Positions 36,144 to 50,500 of a stretch of 64,000 bases of DNA are shown one piece after another (the first letter of the stretch is position 1; each line of letters begins with the position of its first letter). Under the pieces are notes generated by a model, which did no database searches, was not told where the DNA came from, and saw nothing but the letters and a program-made list of their open reading frames with translations. The position numbers were made by a program, and so were the translations under genes. Origin of the DNA: Acanthochlamys bracteata (taxonomy: Eukaryota; Streptophyta; Magnoliopsida; Pandanales; Velloziaceae); contig CM034145.1 of the NCBI GenBank assembly GCA_019914995.1, positions 744,001 through 808,000 on the forward strand. The letters run 5' to 3'.

Positions 36144-37371
36144 TTCTTCGCTTTTTCCTTTTTCAACTGTTGTTAGCATGGTGGTGTGGTTACCGGAACA
36201 ATCTATCCTTTGTTTTCTTGCATTGTCAGACAGGAAATTGATTTTGCAATCTCAGGGCAACTGATATTTTTTGGGAGAATTTTCGTGTATTTAGAAATAG
36301 TATTATAAGAAATTTGTTGACCAGAATTATTTGAAATTATTTAACATTGCTTAAAATGTAAAACTTTTAGATATAATATATTAGCTGTTAGATTTTTAAA
36401 AAATAAAATTGTATCTTTAAATTTAAAAAATAATTAACTATAAATAATAATTTCATAATGTATAATTTATTAATATTTTAAATTATAAAAATTTTCTTAC
36501 AATTTTTTTGAAAAAAAGTAGTGAAATGCAATATCACAATATCATCAACTTTATGGTGCTTTTTCTAAAATTATTTTGAAGCATTTGTCGATAATAATTA
36601 TTATTATTTATTTTATAATCACAGAATAACACTTGCTGAATGAAAATATATCGTGTTTCTGCATTAAAAGATGACATCTACTTCATTTCAAAAAATTAAC
36701 AACTCATTAAAAAAGTTTCACAATTATAAATATTTATTACAATTACAAAATATAGTAGTAATTATTAATGTCTTGCTTTTATTAAAAGATATATAAAAAA
36801 TAGCATTAATTGATATCGAATTAAAAAAAAACATTTAAGGAGAATGAGACGCGAAAATGAAAACCACATTATTTTCGGCTAAATGTTAATTAGGTAGGCC
36901 TCAATTGTAAATTTAAGTAGGTACTTAATAACCAGGTGATGATCTTACCGTGGGTGACCATATTCGACCACAGTGCATCCGACTACCTTCATATTTTTGT
37001 CGACCGGTACAAAATTCTAAAAAAAAGTTGTGAGTAGGCACTGTTTGAAATTATTTTCATATATAATTACATAAATAAAATTAAGTTTATAATAAAATTT
37101 AATAAAAATTTTGATGTACAAATAAAAATAAAAATATAAAATATATAAAATATAAAAAATAGTTGAACTCAAATTAAAAAAAGGGAAATAAAATAAGAAG
37201 TTAAGTGAGACACGCTTTAAAAACGGATTGTATTGAGTTTGGATTCGACTGTGACAGGATTCTCTCTAACTCGGGGACCAATTTTAGTTTGTTCTGGATT
37301 CATCTCTTTGAATCACTGGGACCATACGGAAAATGAAATAAGAACTTAAGCCATATTTTGCATGACTCATT

Positions 37372-37679
37372 GGCGTCTTTCAAACCTCGTAATTTTATTT
37401 TGTTTTATTAAATTTTAAATTTTAAATAATTTATATATTTTAATTAAAAAAAAATTAGAATTTTATTTTTATATGTGAAATTCTACTTCTAATTTTTTTA
37501 TTTATATATTTTTTTATACAACTATATTTTTTAATTTTTAATATATTTTTATAAACTATTAAAATACAAATATTAAACTCTACTTCTATTTTATTTTTTT
37601 AAAAATTTTATTTTTTATTTTTTTTTTTTTTTATTTTTATTTTTACTAAACTTAATTACGAGATATTTAAAATACGCTC
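37372..37679. mobile_element. MITE-like element, family B
   Basis: The ends GGCGTCTTTCAAACCTCGTAA and TTACGAGATATTTAAAATACG are inverted copies with a few mismatches. The interior is A+T-rich with the family phrase TGTGAAATTCTACTTCTAAT. A second copy in opposite orientation begins six bases downstream. Confidence 0.6.
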
Positions 37680-37684
37680 TTAAA

Positions 37685-37971
37685 GGGTATTTCAATGTAT
37701 TCATAATTAAATTTCATATAAATGAAAAATAAAAAATAAAATTTTTTAAAATAGATTAAAATAAAGTTTAATTTTTATGCTTTAGTTATCTTTTAAAGTG
37801 ATTTTAAAATTAAAAAATAAAACTATATTTAGAGGTATATATATAAAAATTTAAATTAGATTTTTATATGTGAAACTGAAATTTTTATTTTTTTTATAAA
37901 TAAAGTATATCAATTCTTCAAAATTTTAATTTTGATATAAAAAATTAAAATTTCGGACCGATTGAAACACG
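37685..37971. mobile_element. MITE-like element, family B, inverted copy
   Basis: The left end GGGTATTTCAATGTATTCAT and the right end TTTCGGACCGATTGAAACACG are diverged inverted repeats. The interior resembles the reverse complement of the neighbouring copy. Two copies thus lie back to back in opposite orientation. Confidence 0.5.
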
Positions 37972-38179
37972 AATATATAAAAAAACTTTTAGATATTTTA
38001 AATCCAATCTGAAATGGTCTTCCACGGCACTTCAATTTTTTATAAAAATATGTAACTTATACTTCTTAGAATACTTATATATATAAAGTTTTAAAAAATT
38101 TTAAATATCCAAATTGTTTTTTTAAAAAACTCTATTTCTACAACTATTTCAAACCCGCTGTCTTCATGTTATGTAAAAG

Positions 38180-38438
38180 GGGGCGTTTGTGATTGCGTTT
38201 CCCAACCGCTTCTATTTTAATTTTTTATTTTATATTTTTTAATATATATTTTATAAATATTTAAAAATTTTATTTAAAATTAAAAAAATGTAGAAAATTT
38301 TATGTAGTGAGATTTTTTTATTGTATATTTTTATTACTTTTTTTGAGATAAAAAAATAAAGCTTATTTTTAAAAAAAATAAAAATATCTTTCATTTCAAA
38401 AAAATTTTATTTATTTTATAAGCACTCACAAACACTCC
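38180..38438. mobile_element. MITE-like element, family A
   Basis: The left end GGGGCGTTTGTGATTGC and the reverse complement of the right end GGAGTGTTTGTGAGTGC match at 14 of 17 bases. The non-coding T-block then A-block interior is the same as in the BRX1 intron copy. Confidence 0.6.
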
Positions 38439-39662
38439 AAATATGTTTGTTTCGTGCAATAGTTTTTAAAAGTTATTTTTTTATAAAGTTTATTTAAAAT
38501 ATAAGTTATTAAAAGTGAGTTCATAAAAGTAAATTCAAAAAATTATATTCTATATATTTAAAAATAAAAAATCATTTAAAAAGATTTAATATTAATTATT
38601 ACTATTAAAATTATTAAATTATTTAACATATTAAATTTTGTAATAATATTTATATAATTTAGTCATATATTCAAGTTAATTTGTTTTTGATAAGAGGTTC
38701 TCTGCATCAAGGCGTGATTACAATTAATACAAAAACTTTGGGCATGAAAATAGAAATTGGGCTGTCACTAGTTTGTATTGATATGTGATCTATTGAAAGT
38801 TAGATTTGACAAATTTTGACCCGATTCAAAAATTTGATCCAAAATTAATTCAAAAAAATCGGATTTGGATCAAATCTTAGTCGGATTCAAGTCGATTCGA
38901 GAATTTTAAATAAATTCGAATCGAGTTCGAATTGACCCAAAATTAATCTATATAACTATTTATATAGTATATATTATTTAATAATTAAAAAATAATAAAA
39001 AAATTTAAATTTAAATTATATATATAATTAATTTAACTAATTTTTATTTAATTTATAAATTTTGTCAAAATTAATATTTCTTTTTAAATATATCATAATT
39101 AATAAATTAAATATATTATAATTTTTTAATAATTTTAATTATTAAATAGGTCGATCTGAGTTTGATTCAGTTATAAATAGATTGAGTTAGAATTGACAAT
39201 TTTGACACATATAGATAAATGGGTCAAGTCAGAGTTGAACAATTTTGATTTAGAACCGATATGAGTCGACACGGAATCGACCAATGAATCCGAATTACTA
39301 CCCTTATTAAAATCATTTGAAAGTATTTATTAAAAATATTTTTTTTAAATAAAATTTTTTATTATATTTAAAAATTATAATTTTATTTTTTTAATTTATA
39401 TAAATAAAAGTATATAATAATAAGATTTTATGACAAAATTTTTTATATCTTTTATTTTTAAAATAAATTTTATAAAATATTATATACATTTTATTAAAAA
39501 ATATAAAATATTAAAAAATATTTTTCGGAAAAACGTAGCTAAACGCGCCATAAAGTTCGTACCTTTGTTCCGTTGATGCCATTAATTACAAAATAAAACG
39601 TTCATGTGTTAGTTGATGGATTATCTTTCGATTCGTGGAGCTTTTTCCGGGGCTTCTACTTT

Positions 39663-39928
39663 GGGGTTGTTTTACGGTGCTTATAAAATAGAATTTTTTT
39701 AGAATAAAAAATATTTTTATTTTTTTTAAAAAATAAATTAAATTTTTTTTTTTAAAAAATAATAAAAATATATCATAAAAAGATCTCATTCTGTAAAAAT
39801 TTTTTACATTTTTTAAATTTTTAAATAAACTTTTTATATATTTTAAAAATATATATTAGAAAATATAAAATAGAAAAAATTAAAAAAAACTGATAAACTA
39901 CTTCTCAAACGCAGCACCAAACAGCCTC
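39663..39928. mobile_element. MITE-like element, family A (diverged)
   Basis: The ends GGGGTTGTTTTACGGTGC and GCAGCACCAAACAGCCTC are related inverted repeats, about 14 of 22 bases over the extended ends. The interior is typical of the family, in the orientation of the BRX1 intron copy. A further degenerate copy appears to follow directly at about 39935-40165. Confidence 0.45.
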
Positions 39929-40779
39929 TTAGTCCGATTTGGTTAAACGTTATTTATAAATAATTTTTTTTCTTTTATATTTTCTAATATATATTTTATA
40001 AATATTTATAAAATTTATTTAAAAATTTAAAAAATGTAAAACTATTCTACGTAACGAAATTTTTTATTACATATTATTATTATTTTTTTAAAAATAAAAA
40101 AAATAAAAATTATATAAAAAAATAAATATATTTTTTTATTTCAAAAAAATTTTATTTTAGAAACACTCATTTTTTGCCAAATTTAAAATTTAGAGTTACT
40201 TTATGTATTTTAATTTTGGAATTCACCGACTTCACGTAATGCTCACACTATTCAATTCTATTTAGCCGCGATTTGAGCGTTCGTTTGAATTTTTTAAAAA
40301 ATATTTTATTTTATTTTGAAAAATAAGTTTTATTTCTTTTTTCTAAATATATTTTATTTTATTTCAAAAAATAAGATTTATTTTAACATATATCAACTTA
40401 ATCCAAAATCATGTAACATGCATCAATTAATAATTTATAAAATAAAATTTTTTAATATTTCAAAAAATGTGCTATATTTTTTTATTAAAAATAAAAATTA
40501 TGCAATAATAAAATTTATGATATATAATTTTTTATATTAAAAATTTTTTATATAAATTATATAAAATTATAATTAATTTATTAAAAATATAAAATAAAAA
40601 TTAGAATTAAATGAAGTTCAATAACACCATTAAAACGTTGCCTTAATAGCTTTTGTAGTAACACAATGTTTCTAACTTATCCCAAAAGCCCATAGAGCCT
40701 AGTTATAGAATGTGGGCTTTATTGAAATTAGGGCTTCACATGGCCTTATGATAAGTGGGCTTTCCTATGGGCCTATCGT

Positions 40780-41516
40780 CGTCTTCTTCGAGTAAGAAGG
40801 TTAGTGAAAAAAGTAGACCTTCGTTCTCTCTGTAATCCCTCTCACTTTTCTGGCGGCTGTCTTCTTTCATTCTTCCTCTATTACTACAAATTTCAGGTAC
40901 CATGAACAAAAAAGAAGGAAAAAGATGTTTTTTATTCACTGTTGATTGGTGTATGATTAGAAATTTATTGGGTTTAAAAAATAATCACTGGGTTTTTCTT
41001 CATTCTTTCTGTTTGTTATTTTCCGATCTCTACTATCTTCTTCCTTTTTTATTTGATAAGTTTTTGGAGGAATTTTTGTTAACAAATAGATGTGTACTGT
41101 AAAATTTCAGGAAAAATTGCATCTTTCGGGTTTTAGGGTTTTTTTTATTATTTACAGCTCTTTGATTTTTGTAGAGTTTTCGAGGTGTAGATAGTGTGGT
41201 GTTTGGATTATTTGTTAAGGATTGAAGTTTGAAAACCATTATGTATGTTTTTGAGTTAGAAGAAGATAGTGATAGATGCTTAAAAGATTTTTAGCGAAAA
41301 TTTCTTTGATATTTGTTTTTACTGCCAAAGAAAAAAAATCTTTTGTTGGTTCAAAGATTACAACTTGCTCTGCTGTGTACACGTTTTGTTGGACTGCAGT
41401 TGCTTCAAATAGAATGCTCATGTATTTTTCTGAAGTCAACGCAGTGTTTATCTGAAGGTTTTGGCATAATGTTTTGATTGAGGTGATGGTCTTGGCTTTG
41501 GAACCAGGGGTAGAGG
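40780..41516 (+). promoter_or_regulatory. Probable spliced 5' leader of FRIENDLY
   Basis: A C/T-rich leader (about 40790-40895, CTCTCTGTAATCCCTCTCAC) ends at TTTCAG|GTACCATG, a plausible donor. The DNA from there to about 41500 is T-rich and intron-like. This suggests a first intron in the leader, typical of long housekeeping genes. The acceptor was not located with confidence. Confidence 0.4.
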
Positions 41517-44500
41517 ATGGCAGGGAGATCTAGTAAAGGGAGGAACAAAGGAAAGGTATCAAATTCCAATGCCAATGGTCACTCCGTTCAGAGCACGAAG
41601 AAAAATGACCCATCCCAATTGGATAGCAAAGATACTGATGCGGCAGAGATTCCAAATGGTGAAGCCAATGGAAGCGGAGATACAAGTACAGTGGAGGGGA
41701 AAGTTGAAGGTAGCATGGGGAATGCTGATACTTCAGCAGATACATCTAAACAGACTGAAGGTGAATTCTTACCTTCTTTTTGATGAAATGGATGTCGTTT
41801 TAGCTAATGTTAGATGTAAAAGCGAAGTGGTCGTCTTTGTAGGAGGTTGTGTGCAGTTTCTGTTTTCTTATTGATTAATCAAAATTAATGTAATACATGA
41901 AGTTTCTTTCACTTCTTACTCCTGTCTACTTTAGAGAGTGTCCAATCCGATAGCCTTAAAGCCTTACTGACGAATTTTTTCTCACAGGTGAACTCCATCT
42001 TTATGCAGTTCCTGTCAAGGGAATGGCTGGTGAAAAATTAGAACTCCAGGTAGGTTGCTCTTCTATGTAATTTGTTAGTAAGATCCTAATAGTATGGATG
42101 TAGAATGGTGCAGGATGCTTATCCTGATCTACGTACTATTGTTAAACCCACTTCTATTATTTAAAAGGGTATATTGCGATCACTTTGTGTTTTTGTTTTT
42201 CATATGCTAAAGATGCTTAAGTTTTTAGGCACTTGATACTCCTTTGCACTACGTCCCTTCTGTGTTTGTGGGGATGTTATGCTTTGTCTTCTTCAATCAA
42301 GATTCCATTTCCAGTCATTATTTTGTATTTGAATCTGTGAGAGGATGAGATGAAAGTGGGCGAGTATACAAATTCAAAGTCATATTATTCTTATTAAAAT
42401 ATTGTAAATCAGATGTTATGTAGAACACATTTTTCAGTGTATCTTGAAGAGAATAGAGAATCTTGTATTAGATAGTTGCATTTTTAATGGATTTTAAAAT
42501 TTATGAATTCAAAAGTAGCTGTTCCTTTTTCTTTTCTGTTCGCATAACATTATAAAGATAGGTCAAACAATCTTTGCATCAGTTAGCTATGACACAAGTG
42601 GCCACGTGACATTTCAGTGTAATGTCAGAAGAGCACCTGCATTAAATATTCATTCTTTTCATGATCTCCTAAAAATTATTCAGAACTATCCTAACTTTCC
42701 AAAGCTGCAATTCAGTATACGTAATCTTTTCCAACAGTATTGATATCTTCCTGTTTATGTTTTTAGTTGTTCCTTTTTTTGGGTTATTTATTGATTCATT
42801 TAATTATTTTAAAGAATGCTCTTGGTTGGTGGTTTCTAATTTGGAGTGTTTGGAGAATCTGATATCCATGCAACATATTTCCTACTTCTGGAGTGCTTCT
42901 GATATTTTATGTTACTTTATTTCTCAGTTAAGTCCAGGTGATTCTGTCATGGATATCAGGCAGTTCCTTCTCGACGCCCCTGAAACTTGTTTTGTTACTT
43001 GCTATGATCTGATTCTGCATACTAAGGATGGATCAAACCATCATCTGGAAGATTATAATGAGATTTCTGAAGTTGCAGATATTACTAGTGGTGGCTGTTC
43101 ATTGGAAATGGTTCCTGGTATATGCATTTCCAATTACTTGTATTTAATTGAAGTTGTTTGATTAGTAATTGCTGGAGCTGATGCTTGTCCCTACAGCGTT
43201 GTATGACGACAGGTCCATAAGGTCTCACGTGCGTCGTGCTCGAGATTTGCTGTCCCTTTCGACTCTTCATGCATCATTATCAACAGCACTAGCTTTGCAG
43301 CATGAAAACACTAAACACAGCACACAAGGTCGTATATATTTCTTGTTTTACAGCATGCATATCCTACACATGTTTACTGTCATCACCTTCTTGGTGTTTG
43401 AAAATTCAGTTAATCATAGGCTGCTATGGTTCTCTTTTTCCCTTTGCGTGAGAGTTTATTATGTTTTACCTTATCTTCTCTATCTATTTCAACTCAACTA
43501 TTTTTTGTATCCACAGATGTAAAATCTGAATCCCCCGAGCTTGATGGCTTGGGTTTCATGGACGACATCACAGGGTTGCTCAATAAATTGCTGAACTCAT
43601 CACCTAAAGATGTCAAATGTGTTGAGAACATTGTTTTTTCTTCTTTCAATCCCCCTCCAAGTTATAGGAGGTAAGCTCTTTCTACCAGTATTTCTCTTCC
43701 TTTTTCACTTTAGTCAAATGATTTTGACAATTGGTTTTTTTATAGGCAATTTTTCTTATATGATCTCATTGATTGTCATATAGTTTGGTATATTATAGTG
43801 CTGCCACTTAAAGTGTAGTTTCTCTTTGTTAGGTATCATGCGTTAGTGCATCCTTGATTCCATTTAAGGGCGTGTTTCAAACGCCCGTAACTCCACTTTC
43901 TCTCGCCAGATTTTGAGTTCCGAACAGTTCAATGTTTCAATTACACAAAAAATTCAGAACTCTACTTCCACATACGGAACTCCAGTTTCAACTTTTTTAT
44001 TTGCACACTTCCCAATACAATTATATTTTTTAATTTTTAACACATTTTCAAGAACTATTGAAACACAAACACTGAACTCCACTTTCATTTTATTTTTCAA
44101 GAAACTCTACTTCCTACTTTTTACTTTCACGAAACTCAGTTACGGACATTTGAAACATGCCCTAAATGGAAAATGAGTTCAGTTATTATTGATGGATGTA
44201 AACAGCCTTCATCAATTACTACGTGTTTCTGCATTCTGATTGTATCCTTTTATGATTTTATGTTTGTTTGGCAAGGGTTGCTTTGATGGATATCGCGTTG
44301 CTATCTTTTGCAGGCTCGTGGGAGACTTAATTTATTTGGATGTAGTGACAGTAGAAGGCAACAGATATTGCATAACAGGAACCACTAAAGCTTTTTATGT
44401 AAACTCTACCAATGGAAATGTACTTGACCCAAGGCCAGCAAAGCCTGCTTATGAGGCAAGCACCTTGTTTGGTCTATTGCAAAAGCTCAGCCCAAAATTC

Positions 44501-47500
44501 AAAAAAGGTAAAGACACATGTTTGTATGGAACTAATAACAGTAAAATAGTGAACATTGTTATTGATGAAGTTTGTTTAGTAGTAGCACCTTTTAGCATCG
44601 GATCATAATAGTGATGTTTTCACCGCGTTGAGTAAGATGCAAGCAATAAGACTGATACCGCCTTACAAGAACTTGACTCTGCAATTGTAGGTTTTCGTGA
44701 AATATTGGAGCACAAAGCTTCTGCGCACCCTTTTGAAAATGTTCAGCTGCTCTTACCGCCAAACTCATGGTTGGGGGTTCACCCTGTTCCAGGTAACTAT
44801 TGTGAATAATTGCACTCTGCATAGCATATAGCCATTTGTATACACACTGCTCGCTCTTTTTCTTGCTGCCAGCAGCGTATTATTGTGAAAGTAGTGATTG
44901 ATTTTGGACATGTTGCTTTTTCCACTCCGAATTATATCCTCCTATAACCTTGACAGTTCAGAAGATTTCATCTGAATATAGATTAAAGTAGCAATAATTA
45001 TCTATGAACTAATTAACTCAATGATTATATTATGCTTTATGTAATATTCAATTTTCTGATTGAACCATGTCTGTTAGAACTTTCTATGCATGCATTCTTG
45101 ATTTTACCTCCTATGTTTGTGCTTTTAATAGAACATAAACGAGATGCTGCAAGAGCTGAGGACTCTGTGACTCTTACGTATGGAACTGAGCTAATGGGCA
45201 TGCAGAGAGACTGGAATGAGGAATTACAATCATGCCGGGAGTTTCCTCATAAAACTCAGCAGGAAAGGTGCATTCTATTGCCATTTGGAACATCTCTTAT
45301 TCGCCCTTTTCTTTCCATAATGGCAACTACTTCTCTGGTTCATGGTTTTGAGTTTTTGCTGCATCTATTCATTTTCAGGATCTTGCGTGATAGGGCTCTT
45401 TATAAGGTGTCCTGTGATTTCGTTGATGCAGCCATAAATGGTGCAACTGGTGTCATAAACAGATGCATTCCTCCCATCAATCCTACTGATCCAGAGTGCT
45501 TCCACATGTAAGTGAACCCAGACAACCTACCATTTAGTTGATTAATATTCTTTTGCCTAAGTTGCATATGAAATCGTCATAAGCCATTGACATACCCATA
45601 TTTATCCAGTGGAACTAGAGAAGTTAATGATTTGCTATAATACCAGAAGGAGTTTTCAAATATTTCTTGTTCCACCTGAGACAAAAATCTTGCTGCAGTC
45701 GTTGTCATTAGCTGCACATTTTTTTGGTTCCCACCATTTTTTGATAGGACAGATATATTCACTTTAGTTTGTAAACAGACTTCTTTACTGTTTTAGAGAG
45801 ATGATGCTCATATCTTTAGTTTATATATTTAAACTGCTTTAGGGACGTGGGCTTATGTTGTTTTTTGACATTTTATCATAGGTACGTACACAACAACATT
45901 TTCTTTAGTTTTGCTGTGGACGGCGACCTTGGACAAGTATCCAAAGATCTGTCTGTAGCTGGTAAATTGAACACTCACTGTGAAAGTACTCATCAAACTG
46001 ATCCAAACTTTTGAGAACAGACACTTGACGAGAGGTTGGTTGTAATCCTTGTTCATTTGCATGTGTTAACTTGAATGTAGAAATGCAAGATGGTTCTGGC
46101 CTCGGTTCAGATGCCTCAGCTGGAGCAGCGTCCACTGACGGTGAGCAGGCTACTTATGCATCTGCAAATAATGATCTAAAAGGAACCAAGGCGTACCAAG
46201 AAGTTGATGTTCCTGGACTGTACACTCTTGCAATGGCAATTATAGATTACAGGGGTTTTAGAGTTGTCGCTCAGGTAGATCTCAAGGACTCTCTTTTGTC
46301 ACATTAGTTTTCTTGTTTACGAGATTACAGTATCTTCATATCTCTTCTTTGAGTTGTTCACTTTTAAGATTTCTGACTATTTTCTTATCTAAACAATGAC
46401 TTCACTGATCAATATGTTTAGTTGTATTTAGTAGATGTTATAATGGATGATTGGAGTAAGGTGGTTGATTGTTTCAGGGATGATTCTTCTGTTTGAGGTT
46501 ATATGCTTTCTGTTGATAAGGAGTTCTGCACATTGCAGGCATGCTTCTGATGATTGTCTTTGATTTTGGTATTATAGTGAATGGATTCTTTGTTGAAAAT
46601 GAAACATAGATGTAAAAGCCTACAGTTGACAGAGTAGGTAGGAACGTGTTGGTTGCCTAAGAGATATCTCTGTTGTGTCTACAGAATATGAAGAAATAAC
46701 CTAAACATGTATTATGTTTGGAATAGTTTGATGGAGAGATGTCAAATCAGTTATGTGATAATTCATGTCTGCTTGAAACTTTATTCATGAGCAGTGTTGT
46801 TAGTTTTATTGGCAGTAAGTATTTCACAAGGCTTTTAATCTGCACTAGTAATTCACCAGCAGCAACTTGAAGGTGCTCATGCATGTTTGTGAGTGTGCCT
46901 TGGCATATGCATGCACATTAGTATGTGCCCGCATGTGCCAGGAAGCAGTAGATGACTAGATGGAGGAAAGGAATGCTTCTGAATCATACATATTCTTTTG
47001 CAGAGCATTATACCTGGTATCCTTCAAGGAGATAAGTCAGAGTCTCTTCTGTATGGATCTGTGGACAATGGCAAGAAAATCTGTTGGAATGAATCTTTTC
47101 ATTCAAAGGTCAGTTACTCAATCTCGTAAACTTTGCATCTAAGCATTGCTGATGTAGTTTTAAAGTTAATATATGGGTGGATGCATCTATCACCTTTTCA
47201 TCAAAGATGCATTGTTGTGTTGAGAAGGAAGATTTTGTGTTATCTTTTGGTAATATAAACTCAGTACATGCTGAAAAAGGATGTATCCCTTATCTAAAGT
47301 TTATATATTAACTTCATTCTGCTTAAGATTGTTTTGGGCACGGCCGATTTTCTCCAATTAGATTTCCTAAGCTGTCACTTGGAATTTTTTCCACTTTTAT
47401 AAATTTAATCACTATGTTATGAAGTGACCACTGAGTACATTCACAAATTTCACTGATATTTTGTTGTCTCATTGAGATTCTTTTCATCAAGATTTCCTTC

Positions 47501-50500
47501 ATCTCAGGTACTAGAGGCTGCCAAGCGTCTTCATCTCAAGGAGCACACTGTTTTAGATGGTTCTGGAAATATCGTCAAGTTAGCTGCTCCTGTTGAGTGC
47601 AAGGGCATTGTTGGTAGTGATGACAGGTAAGCCTAATAAATGCATAAAGGCATTTCTCATGAGCTTCATCATTGAAATAGGATATTTACCTATGGGCATG
47701 GTAACAAACTGTTATGATGACACAGAAATGCACATGTAAAAAAGCTTTATGATTTGTTGCTCGGTACATTGAGTTTTTGTAAACAGAATAACTTATCTTG
47801 GGAATGTCCTTTATTTCATTGAGTCTGATTTCAACCACATATTGCCACAAGGAGACAAGTAACTTTCATTGTCTTTATCACTATGCTAGTTTCTCTAGCA
47901 TCGCCATAATTTCTGGACTGATTAAAAGTCCATAACTAAGTTGCGCCAGTTCTATATGTTAATGTCTTGTTGTTTGTTTGTAATATCAAATGTATTGACA
48001 TACTATACTATCACTAGGCATTATCTTCTGGATTTAATGAGAGTGACCCCTCGAGATGCAAATTATATCGGGCCTGGATCTCGTTTTTGTGTCTTAAGAC
48101 CTGAACTTGTTGCTTCCTTCTGTCAGGTATTTATGTTTTGTGCAGCAGTTGATTCTGGATAACTATTTTTGATATCTCATTTTTAGAATGTAATTTACTC
48201 TGTTGCAGGCTGAAGATGCTAAGCTCAAATCTGCATCTGAGGAAGGTGAAAAAGGCCCTGATGCTACTCCTCATGGCAGTGATAGCACCAAGGAAGTGGT
48301 CAGTAACGAATGTCATGAATTTTGGTTTTGATTTTCTAGCAGATTGTTGCTACAAGAGTTTAACATTGACCTTGGCATGGTACCTGTTATATTTTATTAA
48401 ATGTATAGGTGTTATTGAAATGTATAGGCACTTTATATCTTTTACGCTTCTGTTCTTGAGTTAATTTCATTGAGTCTGAGTTTTTAATTGGCAGCAGTAT
48501 CTAAGATTCTAGTAAAGCTAGCTTAAATACTGGACAACCTGGAGTAAGCTATGTATTCAACCTACTTTTGAATGAGAGTTATGGCAAATTTATTCTTCAA
48601 TATCATCTGTTATAGTGAGGATTACAGGAGGTTCACTGCAGATAGGTGCCTATAATGTTCTATGTAAATTCATCTAAGCTACAGGTAGATTTCCAACATG
48701 GAAACTCTTACTAAGCTTAGTTTCATAACTTCTTCTTTCAAATTATAGTGTTAATTTGCTTTCATGTTAAACTGTTCTTTCTACTGCGAATTGCCATTTT
48801 GTCTTGGAGGATGTTCTAATCCTTTTCCTCTTTTTTCCTCTTTGCAGAGCATGCCAGTAGAAGGAAATGCAAACAGCGTAGAAAAAAGTGTTTCTGCTAC
48901 TGAAATTGGTCATAAACACAGTGAGGATATACTCCTCAACCCAAATGTCTTCACTGAGTTCAAATTGGCAGTCAGTCAAGAGGTATTTATTTGATGGATC
49001 TCCTGGTTTTAGGTCATTTTTCTAGTTGTCTTATGTTGTACCTTATTTTGATAAGACTTTAGGATGCATTTATCATTTAACTTTTATCTTTTGGTAGGAA
49101 GTTGCAGCTGATGAAGCAACTGTAAAGAAAGCTGCAGCCTATCTGATTGATGTTGTCCTTCCCAAGTTTGTGCAAGACCTTTGCAGCCTTGAAGTGTCAC
49201 CCATGGATGGTCAGACGTTAACTGATTCCCTTCACGCGCATGGGATAAATGTTCGCTACTTAGGGAAGGTCGAAAATTTATAGTCTTAGTCAGGTTCATC
49301 CTCATTTTAAGCTGTCTATTATGCTCTTAGTAACAATCCTTTTGTTTTCAGGTAGCTACCATGACAAAACATGTACCTCATTTATGGGATATATGTGTAA
49401 CTGAGATCATCATCAGATCCTCCAAGCATCTACTTAAGGTGTGCATAAGTTTTCTCTATTTCATATGAAATTAATCTATTGTACTGGTTTGCCTTTTCAT
49501 TTAACAATGAATACTATATGGAACTTGTCGTTTATCACCTAGTGCGTCTATGCTTTCACCTACATCTTATGTAGTTTGTAATGCCACTTGTGCTGGCTGG
49601 CTAAGCTGTTTTCGCTGCACAGGATGTATTAAGAGATGCCCAGGATCATGATCTTGCCACCGCCATCTCACATTTCTTTAACTGTCTCATTGGACATATT
49701 AAAGGTGGTGTTAGCAGTGTGCAATCAGGAACTCCAAAGAAGGTATCCATCTTGTTTTTCAGATCAAACTTTTCAACATTCTTAAGTGTCAAACTGCAGC
49801 AAACATTCTGTCTTGTATTCCTCACTACAATACTTTAAAAAAATAGCAAACATTCTGTATGTATCGTTTTTACAACACTTCAAAAAAATCAGAAGTGCTT
49901 ACTTAAAATAAGAATGTTGGCTAGTACTTGATATTTATATTCAAATTCTATAGTAAGGATACTATGATTTTGATTACTGATGTGAATCTCATACTTTGAG
50001 CACCCCCTGATACGACCTTTTCAATTCACACTTAACAGGCCGTTAAACAATCATGATATCTTTGGGTTTCTTTGTGCTGTGGTGGTTACTTGATTATCTC
50101 TAATCTAATTCCAAGTTCATGTGTTCATGTATTTAATCTACTTCTTTGTGTTCACATATTTAATCCCTTGAAGTATACTCCCTCTTGATTATTTGACATT
50201 CAATTTGCTTAACTACCTTCCATGAAAAGGGGCAACTACGATCGAGCAGTGCTGCATCCTCTAGAAAAAAGAATTCATCTCATCTCCTTATGACCTCTGA
50301 AAAGCTGTGGTCTTCTATTAAGGATCTTTCACAATTCAAATACCAGGTATTCTGATTGTAGTCCGATTTTCCTCCTAGAGTTGCTACTTGCAGGATTTGC
50401 AGTATATTGCTGTCTTTCATTTTGCAGATTGAACTTCCAGACGATGCAAGGTCAATGGTCCGAAAGGTTTCAGTCTTTAGAAATTTATGTCAAAAGGTAA

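Larger units (their letters stand above)
36160..40735. other. Repeat-rich intergenic region between JMJ30 and FRIENDLY
   Basis: About 4.6 kb of very A+T-rich DNA with no coding signal. It contains degenerate copies of both miniature families (36.3-36.5, 37.37-37.97, 38.18-38.44, 39.66-40.17 kb). An element-like block at 38.79-39.30 kb has TTGACCC/GATTCGA-type edges. Two short even-composition islands, 36890-37020 and 37220-37350, may be unique sequence. The last 100 bases are the start of the FRIENDLY leader. Confidence 0.6.

Noticed and set aside
38785-39300. Possible inverted-repeat element with TTGACCC/GATTCGA edges
   Set aside because: The two sides share composition and short phrases, but I could not fix the ends or a target duplication by eye. 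It is not listed as a defined element.
43913-44176. 87-residue ORF in FRIENDLY intron 5
   Set aside because: It lies inside a MITE and interrupts a well-supported intron, with no protein-like features.
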